In this document: positions 49,602 through 57,654 of the stretch, one piece after another
Numbering within the stretch: position 1 is the first letter of the stretch
Layout: each line of letters opens with the position of its first letter
Origin: a virus
IMG/VR virus record: IMGVR_UViG_3300035698_025127
Span: 55,933-119,932 of that record
Reading direction: 5' to 3' (one strand)
DNA: 64,000 nucleotides
The notes under the pieces: generated by a model
The model's input: the letters and a program-made list of their open reading frames with translations, nothing else
What the model was told of the DNA's origin: nothing
Database searches by the model: none
Translations under genes and position numbers: made by a program

Positions 49602-50059
49602 ATTATTACTATATAGTGAGTGCTCGTGCATATGGTTTAGTAAAAATAACTCAGTATGAACCCGACTTTGGCAGTGATTATATTGTAACAAAGATAATTA
49701 ATCTTCGTGATGCATTCCGTTCAATAAAATCTGATATGTGAGTTCCAGCCGACTTAATAATTTTATTATCACTTATAGAACAGACGACGTCAATATTTTC
49801 ACCCAATCGGCAAATGCATTTTCTTAGTTCGATGGGATATGAAAAAACATATGTTATAAATATTTTGAGTATTTTATTCCCTATTGACGACCTTTATCTT
49901 ACTAGTGATGAAAAACATTCACTTGCGAAATACAAAGGCGAGGTGGAGCCTTTTAATCTTTTAGATATATACAATAAAATGCTACATAATATAAAGAATG
50001 ATATAAAATGGAATACAGCAATGTCAAACTGGAATAATTGGGTTAAAAATCGAAAATAA
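49598..50059 (+). pseudogene. Array protein 16, interrupted by in-frame TGA
   Basis: Starts at ATG 49598 after TAGGAGA (MNYYYIVSARAYGLVKIT). TGA at 49739-49741 stops the frame after 47 codons. The same frame then continues with sequence matching the preceding paralogue (LIILLSLIEQTT; MHFLSSMGYEKTYVINILS) up to 50059. It is a recent nonsense mutation, or less likely a readthrough site. An ATG at 49814 might start an N-terminally short form. Confidence 0.75.
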
Positions 50060-50062
50060 TAC

Positions 50063-50091
50063 TTGACATATTGCGTTTTTTATGTTATTAT
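50063..50091 (+). promoter_or_regulatory. Sigma70-type promoter, duplicated type
   Basis: TTGACA 50063-50068, 17-bp spacer, TATTAT 50086-50091, followed by CATAATGAGTTGTTTA. Nearly the same unit recurs at 51735. Confidence 0.78.
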
Positions 50092-50140
50092 GATCATAAT
50101 GAGTTGTTTATGTTAAAAAAACGCAATAAAAGGTTAATTT

Positions 50141-50281
50141 ATGAGGAAAGTGGTTTTATATCGAAACGAGAATGCGGAGAATATCGGAAAACGTCTAAAG
50201 TTTTTTCTGACCCCGGCAGAAGATGGGGGCATTGAAGGTTGGGGCCTTATTAAAAGCTCCCATATGGGTTTATTATGTTAA
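50141..50281 (+). CDS. Small ORF of the array, 46 aa
   Basis: ATG 9 nt after AAAAGG. Product begins RKVVLYRNENAENIGKRLK and is basic. It overlaps the next gene's ATG by 7 nt, so it could be a leader that couples translation. It may alternatively be a real small protein. Confidence 0.5.
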   Translation: MRKVVLYRNENAENIGKRLKFFLTPAEDGGIEGWGLIKSSHMGLLC

Positions 50282-50796
50282 TTTATGCATATCGAAACAG
50301 CTTGACCAATAAAATACTCTTTTCTGGTTATTCGCCAGTTAATGGGTTTAAACGCGTGTCCCCGGGTTTACCACTCATTGGGGCAAAAAGATTTGGAAAT
50401 TCCCACCTTAATCATATATTAGACTTTCTAATTCGATATAACACATATTGTAATTATTTGACAGATAACGAACTAATAAATTATTTTGTAGAAAACCATA
50501 CTTATGTATGTGGCCCCGATGTTAGGTCATATAATAGAAATTCTTTGGAAATTATACTTATGGAAATAAAGGCCGGCCGTGTTCTGCCGCCTTCAGAGGG
50601 AGGAGATATGCAATTTCGAGATAGTTCGCCTCTTGTTAAATCATACCGAATTTTACATTATATTCGTATACTGTTACAACAAATAATGGGCTCGGATAGA
50701 CATGAATGCATTAAAGTACGCTATATAAACGACGATACCAAAGAAGGATGGGTAATTATTCGTAAAAATAAAAGTGGCAATGCATTTAATGAATAA
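50275..50796 (+). CDS. Array protein 18, 173 aa
   Basis: N terminus MLIYAYRNSLTNKILFSG is shared with array proteins 20 and 22. The helix core is LNHILDFLIRYNTYCNYLTD, then NELINYFVEN. The C terminus is basic. Function unknown. Confidence 0.62.
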   Translation: MLIYAYRNSLTNKILFSGYSPVNGFKRVSPGLPLIGAKRFGNSHLNHILDFLIRYNTYCNYLTDNELINYFVENHTYVCGPDVRSYNRNSLEIILMEIKAGRVLPPSEGGDMQFRDSSPLVKSYRILHYIRILLQQIMGSDRHECIKVRYINDDTKEGWVIIRKNKSGNAFNE

Positions 50797-51223
50797 TTTT
50801 TACTATATAAAAAGATTTGAAGACGGCAGCATGAGTAGGCCCGAACAACATCGCCCTGACAGTTTTAATCAACAAGTGGGTTTATATCTATTTACAATAG
50901 AAAAAATACCCATAATCCACTGTTTTTATGCTGATGCTGATTTTGATACTGGTGATGAAAGAGCCTCTTGTGCTTTTCTGGAATTGCTAACATGGATAGA
51001 ACTCACAATGTCATTCTCTAATCCTCGAGTGCAGATGACTTTTCTTGTCCATAAAATCGGTTTTGATAGGCATTGTATTGTTAGGATACTAGAGGCCTTA
51101 TTTCCCGGTCAAAATAGTATAGCCCTTGAATCACTTGAATATGCAAAAGATCGCAGCGGCATATCAAATGACCTCGCCAATGCATTAAATGATTTTAAAC
51201 AAATAATTGAAAAGCGAAGTTAA
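50789..51223 (+). CDS. Array protein 19, 144 aa
   Basis: I chose the ATG at 50789 because the product then begins MNNFYYIKRFEDGSMSRPE like its paralogues; a GTG at 50774 is possible. Core FLELLTWIELTMSF, then MTFLVHKIGFDRHCIVRIL is very similar to array protein 15, and both are 144 aa long. Confidence 0.63.
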   Translation: MNNFYYIKRFEDGSMSRPEQHRPDSFNQQVGLYLFTIEKIPIIHCFYADADFDTGDERASCAFLELLTWIELTMSFSNPRVQMTFLVHKIGFDRHCIVRILEALFPGQNSIALESLEYAKDRSGISNDLANALNDFKQIIEKRS

Positions 51224-51225
51224 AA

Positions 51226-51729
51226 ATGCTAATATATATATATAGAAGAACCAATAGCGAAATATTTGTTTCAAAAAGTCAGCCACACGTTCTTACATCG
51301 TCGTCAAAAACAAAATTTGTTTGTTCAATCCCATATATCTCAAAAATAACTCATAGTGGCATGTCACAAATATTAATCTTTTTGATATGGTACGAATTAT
51401 TAAGAAATACCTGTACTGATTATGAAATTATTAATATGTTTACCAGAATAATTGATACTATACCCGACCACGACAAAAATTTTACCCAATTCACCCTAGG
51501 ACAAATAATTTATAACATAAAAAACCCTCACCCCCCTCACAGAATTTATTCGAAACAAGAGACGCTCGAAAGTATAAAATTTAATAAATCATATTGCTAT
51601 TTAGACTTTACTAATATAACTTTAAGACAAGTATACGGGCTCGAAAGGAATGGGGTGCCGTTTATTCATAAAGGCGAAAATTATCTCTGGCAGGTAGGGT
51701 TTACGGAATATCCACACTATAGCGTATAA
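51226..51729 (+). CDS. Array protein 20, 167 aa
   Basis: N terminus MLIYIYRRTNSEIFVSKSQ, core SQILIFLIWYELLRNTCTDY, then EIINMFTRI: same layout as array protein 18. C-terminal region is aromatic-rich. Ends just before a promoter. Confidence 0.62.
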   Translation: MLIYIYRRTNSEIFVSKSQPHVLTSSSKTKFVCSIPYISKITHSGMSQILIFLIWYELLRNTCTDYEIINMFTRIIDTIPDHDKNFTQFTLGQIIYNIKNPHPPHRIYSKQETLESIKFNKSYCYLDFTNITLRQVYGLERNGVPFIHKGENYLWQVGFTEYPHYSV

Positions 51730-51734
51730 AATAC

Positions 51735-51763
51735 TTGACATATTGCAAGTTTTATGCTATTAT
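51735..51763 (+). promoter_or_regulatory. Sigma70-type promoter, duplicated type
   Basis: TTGACA 51735-51740, 17-bp spacer, TATTAT 51758-51763, then CATAATGAGTTGTTTA as at 50063. It drives the last run of array genes. Confidence 0.78.
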
Positions 51764-51811
51764 AGTTTCATAATGAGTTGTTTAATGTAATAATTGTGAA
51801 AAGGCACTTAA

Positions 51812-52153
51812 ATGCATTATGTTTGGTTAAAAAACGACAGAATTCAATTAAATCATAGTAATTCTATAAGGCCGCCTAATTCTGTTCTTCTTGTTAAATC
51901 AACAGAAAGCATTTCGAGAAATGATATTCTTTTTCAGGTTCTTACATATTTCGAGTGTCTTTTTGGTAATTTTTCACAAAAACAAATTACCCGTTTTTTT
52001 GATGAAACTTCGGGATATCACAAAACATTTATAACTAATGCATTATTGCCAAGTGTTCTGGGCCGTGTTCGCGAAGGGGTATTACTTACTTCAAAATATG
52101 ACAACAATATATTAGTAAAAGCAAGGCTTGAAATAGAAAGGTATCTGGGATAA
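51812..52153 (+). CDS. Array protein 21, 113 aa
   Basis: N terminus MHYVWLKNDRIQLNHS, core LFQVLTYFECLFGNFSQKQ, then ITRFFDE. The stop overlaps an ATG (TAATG) that I take as the true start of the next gene. Confidence 0.62.
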   Translation: MHYVWLKNDRIQLNHSNSIRPPNSVLLVKSTESISRNDILFQVLTYFECLFGNFSQKQITRFFDETSGYHKTFITNALLPSVLGRVREGVLLTSKYDNNILVKARLEIERYLG

Positions 52154-52555
52154 TGTTGATATTTGTTGATAAAAAAACCAATAACATTGGGTTTTCAAGT
52201 TATTCTGGGGTTTGGGCAAGACCCATCATATCCCAAGCTCGAATGGCCTGCAATTCAAGGTACTGATATAAAAGACCAAGATGATATAGCTATAAAAATA
52301 ATACTTGTATTAAGCTTTTATGAATTTATTAGTGAACATTTTCCCGAAGAAATGGCACTTCGTTCACTAAAATGTAATCATGATGAGCATTTTGTCTATA
52401 AAGTATTTTCACTTATAGATGACAGTTTGGCAGAACGTTTCATGTATAACAATGAAGTCGGATGTGAGTCTAATCGCGAAATAAGATTTTCAGCTTCTAA
52501 CCAAGTAAAGTTATTAAAAATAATAAGAAAAATAATGAGGAATTTATCATTATGA
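52153..52555 (+). pseudogene. Array protein 22, apparently frameshifted
   Basis: The ATG at 52153 is coupled to the previous stop and encodes MLIFVDKKTNNIGFSSYSG, which matches the N termini of array proteins 18 and 20. That frame soon ends. The frame open from TTG 52163 carries the family core (AIKIILVLSFYEFISEHFPEE). The two halves join with a +1 shift near the GGGG run at 52207-52210. It is either a decayed gene, a recoding site, or a sequence error. Confidence 0.65.
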
Positions 52556-52920
52556 GCAAAATATATTTATCGAAAAATAACAGGATTCATGTACGAATGA
52601 AGCCAACAAATATATGTGGCCCCGTATTCGATTGGCCCCATCTTCGCATTATTGGCTGTCTAGCAACAGAATGGACATTTCACATTTTAAGAGGCTATGA
52701 ATTTATTAGTAAAAAATTTTCTGAGGAATGTGCCTTTCATTTTTTAACACGCACGTATGGATTTTTCCAGTCGGCGAAAATCTTCACGATTGTTGATATG
52801 AATGTTGCTCATAGATTTAGTTTGTTTCACAACGCGCAATTACCCATACTTGTACTTGGAAACAAAGATTTAAAAATTCAAGCTATAATTAAAGACATTA
52901 GGATGAATTTAAATGCATAA
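52552..52920 (+). CDS. Array protein 23, 122 aa
   Basis: Coupled by ATGA. N terminus SKIYLSKNNRIHVRMKP, core WTFHILRGYEFISKKFSEEC, then AFHFLTRTYGF, closely resembling the core of array protein 22. Function unknown. Confidence 0.63.
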   Translation: MSKIYLSKNNRIHVRMKPTNICGPVFDWPHLRIIGCLATEWTFHILRGYEFISKKFSEECAFHFLTRTYGFFQSAKIFTIVDMNVAHRFSLFHNAQLPILVLGNKDLKIQAIIKDIRMNLNA

Positions 52921-53350
52921 ACGTATGAGAGCATATGCAAGACACAACCCCCATACCAACCGGGACGAAATTCATTTTGGGAGACACGATGACAAAGAAC
53001 CGAACCATCGGATCCCCGGCACTCCCATAGTTGATTGGGTTAAATTTCGCATTAGTACAAATTCGTGTACTTGCGAACATACATTAAAATTGCTTATGTT
53101 TTACGACATACTAATTAGTAATTTCCCTGAATACTTGGTATTTGAAAGTATATATCTTAATATTGGATTTAAATACGCATTTTCTATTTTAGGACCTCTT
53201 TCCCGTATTGATTCATCTATTGCCTGTAGATTCTTCGATACAACTCAAGGTAAACACATGTTAGAAAGTTATGACCCTTATGATATTTTGCCGGGCTATT
53301 CCCATTATATAAGAAATATTATACAAGATATAGAAAACAGAATATTATGA
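52913..53350 (+). CDS. Array protein 24, 145 aa
   Basis: Overlaps the previous gene by 8 nt. His/Arg-rich N-terminal strand region, then LKLLMFYDILISNFPEYLVF. A final helix ends in a basic tail. Overlaps the next start. Confidence 0.62.
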   Translation: MHKRMRAYARHNPHTNRDEIHFGRHDDKEPNHRIPGTPIVDWVKFRISTNSCTCEHTLKLLMFYDILISNFPEYLVFESIYLNIGFKYAFSILGPLSRIDSSIACRFFDTTQGKHMLESYDPYDILPGYSHYIRNIIQDIENRIL

Positions 53351-53766
53351 TGTATTATTATGTTTTGAATACAAATGGCAATCTTAAAGTGAGTGCAACA
53401 AAACCGCCGATATCAGAAAATTATGTGACATTGCCTGTAAGGCTAAACCGTGCCAATTTAATAAAAAATATCGAAACAAAGCAAGCACGGCGTATTGCCG
53501 GAAAATCTCCAGATAATGATAATACCTGGCAAATGGTTATATTATTACTTGCATGTTCCGACTTATTAGGTGATAATTTTTCGCTGGAAAACATTGCTAA
53601 TTATCTAAATAAAGAGTGTTGTTTAAGAAATAGTTTTGTCGAAATGATAATAAAAACAGCATTACAAGAGGAATATATAGTAAAAGCGGATATACAATGT
53701 GAATTTGACATAAAATGGCAGAATAAAATTATGGAACAAGTTGCTCGAATAGAGGAAAATATTTAA
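53347..53766 (+). CDS. Array protein 25, 139 aa
   Basis: ATGATG start overlapping the previous stop. N terminus MMYYYVLNTNGNLKVSATK, core WQMVILLLACSDLLGDNFSL, then ENIANYLN. Coupled to a final truncated member by TAATG. Confidence 0.62.
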   Translation: MMYYYVLNTNGNLKVSATKPPISENYVTLPVRLNRANLIKNIETKQARRIAGKSPDNDNTWQMVILLLACSDLLGDNFSLENIANYLNKECCLRNSFVEMIIKTALQEEYIVKADIQCEFDIKWQNKIMEQVARIEENI

Positions 53767-53885
53767 TGTATTATTGCTATATTCTAATTAGGAGCAAACA
53801 AAATATATCGAAGTCCCAACTGGTAATATCTGTATTGCCTTGTGGGAATTGTGATGATGGTGCTTGCCCATGCAGCAGTGTATAA
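53766..53885 (+). pseudogene. Truncated last array member, 39 aa
   Basis: Starts at a coupled ATG with the family N terminus (MYYCYILIRSKQNISKS) but stops after 39 codons with a Cys-rich end (CGNCDDGACPC). The helix core is missing. The 53886-54055 stretch after it carries only short inverted repeats (for example GGCCACAA/TTGTGGCC) and no gene. Confidence 0.55.
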
Positions 53886-54055
53886 AATGCTCAATAATGG
53901 GCCACAAATAGCCCTTGTGGCCACGAGTACTGTATTAGGCATACTATCACCATGTCGGCCCTGGCTGGCGCCCCGACCTGTTTTGTATTTGCCATTACTC
54001 AGTGCAAATTGATGGGACACGTTTTTGATAATACGGATACAGACGAATTTTTTTC

Positions 54056-54084
54056 TTGACAAATGACAAGAAATATAGTATACT
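54056..54084 (+). promoter_or_regulatory. Sigma70-type promoter
   Basis: TTGACA 54056-54061, 17-bp spacer, TATACT 54079-54084. It drives the gene at 54130 and probably those that follow. Confidence 0.8.
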
Positions 54085-54129
54085 GTTTTTTAGACCTAAA
54101 CAATAACTAGAAAGAAGAAATATTTCATT

Positions 54130-54882
54130 ATGAAACAAAAAGTGGAAACTATTAAAAGCAGAATTGATTATCTTCGGAAACTCAATCTTCTGGCGGCGAA
54201 AAATGTCAAAACTATTAAATCCATCGGAATTAATATCCTGAAGACGGGCCGCGAACTGATTGCAGAATATCCCAAAGACAATGATGTTGTTGTTTCCGGT
54301 CGTAATATTATCGGCGAAGCAAATCGTCAATTTCTCCGAAAACGCAGTGCAGCCCCCGGGGGTCGCGCCATTGCTCTGGCTTATGCATTCACCCGCGGGA
54401 AACGATATAAAACAGTAGAGCCCAATACTGCCCAAATGGGCGTTGTTGCCCTGTCCGTTTCCATTGCCAGACTTGTTGGCGCCACTCCGGAATGTATCGT
54501 ATTCTGGTTTGAAAGTGATAAAAACATGTACGAAATTATTCCGTTTGAACATCAGCTTACACAATTCAAGCAACTTGCCGTCAAAATTGAAACTGCTCAG
54601 GTTAAATTTGAGGTCACAAAACGTACATGGAAAAAAGCAAAGAAAAAATCTGAAGAAGATGAGGGTAACGAAGAATTAAAATCGCAGAAAAAGAAAAGTT
54701 ACAAAAAATATCAAAACGCAAAATATAAGTTGGAACAACTTGTTGCAAATTATTTAAGAGCAGATATGGTTACCCCCGATTCTCTTTTCTCAGAATCTGA
54801 ACCGGTTGACAAAGTTGCTCAAAAAGCAAAGGCAAAAGTTATTGACAGCTTAGTAACAAGAAATACAAAGGTTGCAAAGTAA
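54130..54882 (+). CDS. Hypothetical protein with Lys-rich coiled coil, 250 aa
   Basis: The N-terminal half contains a Gly/Arg segment (RKRSAAPGGRAIALAYAFTRGKR) and strands. The C-terminal half is a long Lys/Glu helix (about residues 150-205), then a short tail. High codon adaptation compared with the array genes. No family recognised. Weak GAAAGAAG site upstream. Confidence 0.6.
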   Translation: MKQKVETIKSRIDYLRKLNLLAAKNVKTIKSIGINILKTGRELIAEYPKDNDVVVSGRNIIGEANRQFLRKRSAAPGGRAIALAYAFTRGKRYKTVEPNTAQMGVVALSVSIARLVGATPECIVFWFESDKNMYEIIPFEHQLTQFKQLAVKIETAQVKFEVTKRTWKKAKKKSEEDEGNEELKSQKKKSYKKYQNAKYKLEQLVANYLRADMVTPDSLFSESEPVDKVAQKAKAKVIDSLVTRNTKVAK

Positions 54883-55139
54883 TGTCACACTCGATCAAAC
54901 AAGTCAAAAAAGACAAATGGCAGATTTTTGGGCACAAACACGAATCTATTGTACAGTCTTATATTGTTATTGAAGACGATTACTGCCGAATTAGTATTAT
55001 CGGCGGCAATCCAAAGCAGAAAAAGGATGTGAGGTGCGAATTAGATAAAAGTTCTGTCATTAGAGGCTATCTATCATATATTATGTATGCAATTCGCAAG
55101 CTCAATGATATGGAAAAAAAACTTGACAAAACAGGATAA
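54882..55139 (+). CDS. Hypothetical protein, 85 aa
   Basis: Coupled at TAATG. Beta-rich with a basic N terminus. No family recognised. Shares the transcript of the 250-aa protein and of the pentapeptide-repeat protein. Confidence 0.58.
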   Translation: MSHSIKQVKKDKWQIFGHKHESIVQSYIVIEDDYCRISIIGGNPKQKKDVRCELDKSSVIRGYLSYIMYAIRKLNDMEKKLDKTG

Positions 55140-55146
55140 AACAAAA

Positions 55147-56139
55147 ATGATTGTGAGACTGTCCCCCAAAACTCTGCGGTCCTACTGTATGAGAGAAGAT
55201 TTTATTGCAAAATATATTGAAACTTTTGGCAATACACAATATATTTTCCCTTGGGATATTGCTTCTCAATGTTTTTTTCTATCTTCTTCTTTCCCGGATA
55301 TGATGGCAAAACTGCAATTACCTTTCCTGCCCATGGAGAAAACGAATTTAAGAGGGCTGCAAATTTACAATACTATCCTTAAAAAAATTAGAATTACAAA
55401 GTCAAGTTTGGAAAATTCGAGTTTTAGAGAATGTACTTTGCAAAAAGCTGTCTTTAAAAATTCCAACATGGAAAATGTAGACATGCAGAATGCCAACATA
55501 ACTAATGCAATTTTTGATAACACCAATCTTGAAATGTCAAATTTTGATGAAGTAGAAGCCGACAACTCCGAATTTGATTTTTCAAATATTCGGTATGCCA
55601 GTCTTCATGCAGGCGGGTTTAACAATGCATCGTTTAGAAATTGCGATATTTCTTTTTCTGACCTTGGAAACGCAGTAGCTAATCGGTCAACTTTTGTAAA
55701 GTCATATATTAATAATAGTTCGTTTATAGGGACAAAACTTAATAATTTATGTATGCTAAATACCGATGCTGCTCAAAGTAATTTTGAACGTGCTTTCATT
55801 CTGGATGGCAACATAAAACAATCGTATTTCAAAAATGCTGATTTTTCATTCTCAACGTGTAACAGAATTTATTTTCAAGGTTGTGTTCTTCGAGGCGCTT
55901 CTTTTGAATCAGCTACTCTTAATGGGGCGAAATTTGAAAATGTAAATTTTCGTGATGCCAATTTTAATAAAGCTATATTGCGGCGTGCTATTTTCAAAAA
56001 CGAGGATTTAAAGAATGCAGATTTTTCAGGTGCTGACTTACAATATGCAGATTTTAGCGGTGCAGACCTACGCAAGGTAATTTTTAACAGAACAAATCTC
56101 GCAGGTCTCCAATACAATAAATCCACTAAATGGTGGTAA
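55147..56139 (+). CDS. Pentapeptide-repeat protein
   Basis: A 330-aa protein from the ATG at 55147 (an in-frame ATG at 55087 lies in the previous gene). After about 70 residues come some 45 pentapeptide repeats of the A(D/N)LxF type, such as LQKAVFKNSNMENVDMQNAN and ADFSGADLQYADFSGADLR. They fold into a right-handed quadrilateral helix. Some members mimic DNA and inhibit gyrase (Qnr, MfpA); others have no known role. No partner can be deduced from the sequence. Confidence 0.85.
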   Translation: MIVRLSPKTLRSYCMREDFIAKYIETFGNTQYIFPWDIASQCFFLSSSFPDMMAKLQLPFLPMEKTNLRGLQIYNTILKKIRITKSSLENSSFRECTLQKAVFKNSNMENVDMQNANITNAIFDNTNLEMSNFDEVEADNSEFDFSNIRYASLHAGGFNNASFRNCDISFSDLGNAVANRSTFVKSYINNSSFIGTKLNNLCMLNTDAAQSNFERAFILDGNIKQSYFKNADFSFSTCNRIYFQGCVLRGASFESATLNGAKFENVNFRDANFNKAILRRAIFKNEDLKNADFSGADLQYADFSGADLRKVIFNRTNLAGLQYNKSTKWW

Positions 56140-56251
56140 AGCCGACTTACTTTTAGCTTCTAAAATACAAATGTTACATTATAATATATGAAAAAGAACC
56201 AAAGGCAAAAAGGACACTGAATAAAAAAAATCTTTTTTTGATGTTTTTTTC

Positions 56252-56279
56252 TTGACATTTTTTTTTCTTGTGGTATAGT
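56252..56279 (+). promoter_or_regulatory. Sigma70-type promoter with conserved leader
   Basis: TTGACA 56252-56257, 16-bp spacer, TATAGT 56274-56279, followed by GATTGATTGACAAACTA at 56288-56304. It drives the first amidoligase gene. The 56140-56251 stretch shows no gene. Confidence 0.8.
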
Positions 56280-56322
56280 TAGTCCAAGATTGATTGACAA
56301 ACTACCTGAAAGGAACTGACAA

Positions 56323-57321
56323 ATGAACGACATTGCAAAAAAAATTATCCCTTATACCTCCAACCTGATGGAAGATTTAACTTTCGGTGTTGAGCTTGAA
56401 ATTTGTCTCCCCCGCAGTGCTAACCTTCGCGACATGATGAAGGATGCCGGCATCCCAAGAAACAAATTTAATTCCACTGCAGATTATAGCAGCCAGGACT
56501 ATGATATATGGCAGGCCAAAAACGATTGCAGCCTGTCTTGTTCCTCCGGCTTTTTCAATATCGAAATTGTAAGCCCCGTCCTTTCCGGTACTGCTGACAT
56601 TGAACTTGTCAAAAAAGTTATCGTATCCATCAAAAAATTCGGCGGTGAAGTTAATGAAACTTGCGGCGTTCATATCCATATCGGTTTTGACGGTCTTGTC
56701 AAACCCGGCAAGTCATTTAACGCGCCGGAACGCACCGCCCTTGTAAACAACCTTGCAGACATTACAGCGGAATTTGATCAGTCTCTTATGCTCATGGTTG
56801 AGCGGGACCGCTGGAGTCAGGCTTGCTGCAGACGCTACAAAGACTATTCGGAACACGAGACTTACGATATGAATCATCAACGCAGTAAACTTGCCTCCAG
56901 AGATTGTGCAGTTGCTTTCGGTTCTCACTCTCAGATTATCAACGCGAAACGTTTCCTGTCTAACTTCGAAAACAAACGAACCATTGAATTTCGCCTCTTG
57001 GAAGGCTGCCTTGACGAAAACAAAGTTGCTGCTTGGATCTGGTTCTGCCAGCGGTTTCTCCATCGTGCATTTAGCACCAAAGTTCGCGCAATCGGCCGCA
57101 CTCGCAAATTTACTGACCTTCTGAGCTTCCTGCGCTGTGACCGTGCCGACGAAAAACGCGGTTTTGATCGCAACGAAACTACCAAGGGTTATGTGGACTG
57201 CCTTCGCAAACTTGCCAAAAAACACAACAGTAGCAAAACCCCTTATTATCGCGCACATTGCAACTTCCACAACTATGTGCGCCCGCCCAAAGCAATGATA
57301 ATCAAAAATCTTGCAGCATAA
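56323..57321 (+). CDS. Amidoligase_2 family enzyme, copy 1
   Basis: A 332-aa putative COOH-NH2 ligase of the glutamine synthetase/GCS fold. Signature segments: FGVELEICLP (residues 21-30) with metal-binding Glu, CGVHIHIGF (about 114-122), and TIEFRLLEGCLDE (220-232). Such enzymes are predicted to join an amino group to a glutamate or aspartate carboxyl using ATP. GAAAGGAAC precedes the ATG. A second paralogue lies downstream, and GGCT and GATase-like genes lie at 30.6-32.6 kb. Codon use is like that of a well-expressed gene. Confidence 0.82.
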   Translation: MNDIAKKIIPYTSNLMEDLTFGVELEICLPRSANLRDMMKDAGIPRNKFNSTADYSSQDYDIWQAKNDCSLSCSSGFFNIEIVSPVLSGTADIELVKKVIVSIKKFGGEVNETCGVHIHIGFDGLVKPGKSFNAPERTALVNNLADITAEFDQSLMLMVERDRWSQACCRRYKDYSEHETYDMNHQRSKLASRDCAVAFGSHSQIINAKRFLSNFENKRTIEFRLLEGCLDENKVAAWIWFCQRFLHRAFSTKVRAIGRTRKFTDLLSFLRCDRADEKRGFDRNETTKGYVDCLRKLAKKHNSSKTPYYRAHCNFHNYVRPPKAMIIKNLAA

Positions 57322-57327
57322 AAAATA

Positions 57328-57339
57328 GGGCTTCGGCCC
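57328..57339 (+). other. UUCG tetraloop hairpin between genes
   Basis: GGGC-TTCG-GCCC forms a very stable small RNA hairpin after the first amidoligase stop. No T-run follows, so it could protect the mRNA 3' end after cleavage, or tune downstream translation. Confidence 0.6.
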
Positions 57340-57359
57340 CACCTTAACGGAGAAAAAAA

Positions 57360-57614
57360 ATGACAAACGCAACTACCAACCCTGAAATCATTTGCGCCGA
57401 AACAGTTAATGCGGACGTAACCGAATACAGTGTACGCCTTGACGGCAAGGATTATGGGTCTATGTACCAAAAAAATAATATGTGGTCATACGATCTTGAC
57501 GCATTAAATGGCAAAACCAGCATAGTCCGCGTATTTGACAATCCTCTGGACGCCGCAAATGACACTATCCGGATCACCAACAAATTAAACGATGTATTCC
57601 ATTTCATGGTCTAA
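57360..57614 (+). CDS. Hypothetical acidic protein, 84 aa
   Basis: The ATG follows CGGAGAAAA. Acidic, beta-rich N-terminal half, Asn-rich C terminus. It lies between the two amidoligases and could be a substrate or partner, but no motif shows this. Confidence 0.6.
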   Translation: MTNATTNPEIICAETVNADVTEYSVRLDGKDYGSMYQKNNMWSYDLDALNGKTSIVRVFDNPLDAANDTIRITNKLNDVFHFMV

Positions 57615-57622
57615 CCCCCCAC

Positions 57623-57638
57623 AGGGGCTTCAGCCCCT
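57623..57638 (+). other. Second intergenic hairpin
   Basis: AGGGGC-TTCA-GCCCCT, a 6-bp perfect stem with a tetraloop, placed like the hairpin at 57328 just before a ribosome binding site. Confidence 0.55.
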
Positions 57639-57654
57639 AACAAGGAGAATGACT

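Noticed and set aside
53995-54573. Minus-strand ORF of 192 aa opposite the 54130 gene
   Set aside because: Antisense to a plus gene that has a promoter and good coding pattern; no start signals of its own.
55087-55146. Longer start for the pentapeptide-repeat protein
   Set aside because: The 20 extra residues overlap the previous gene and no ribosome binding site supports the earlier ATG.
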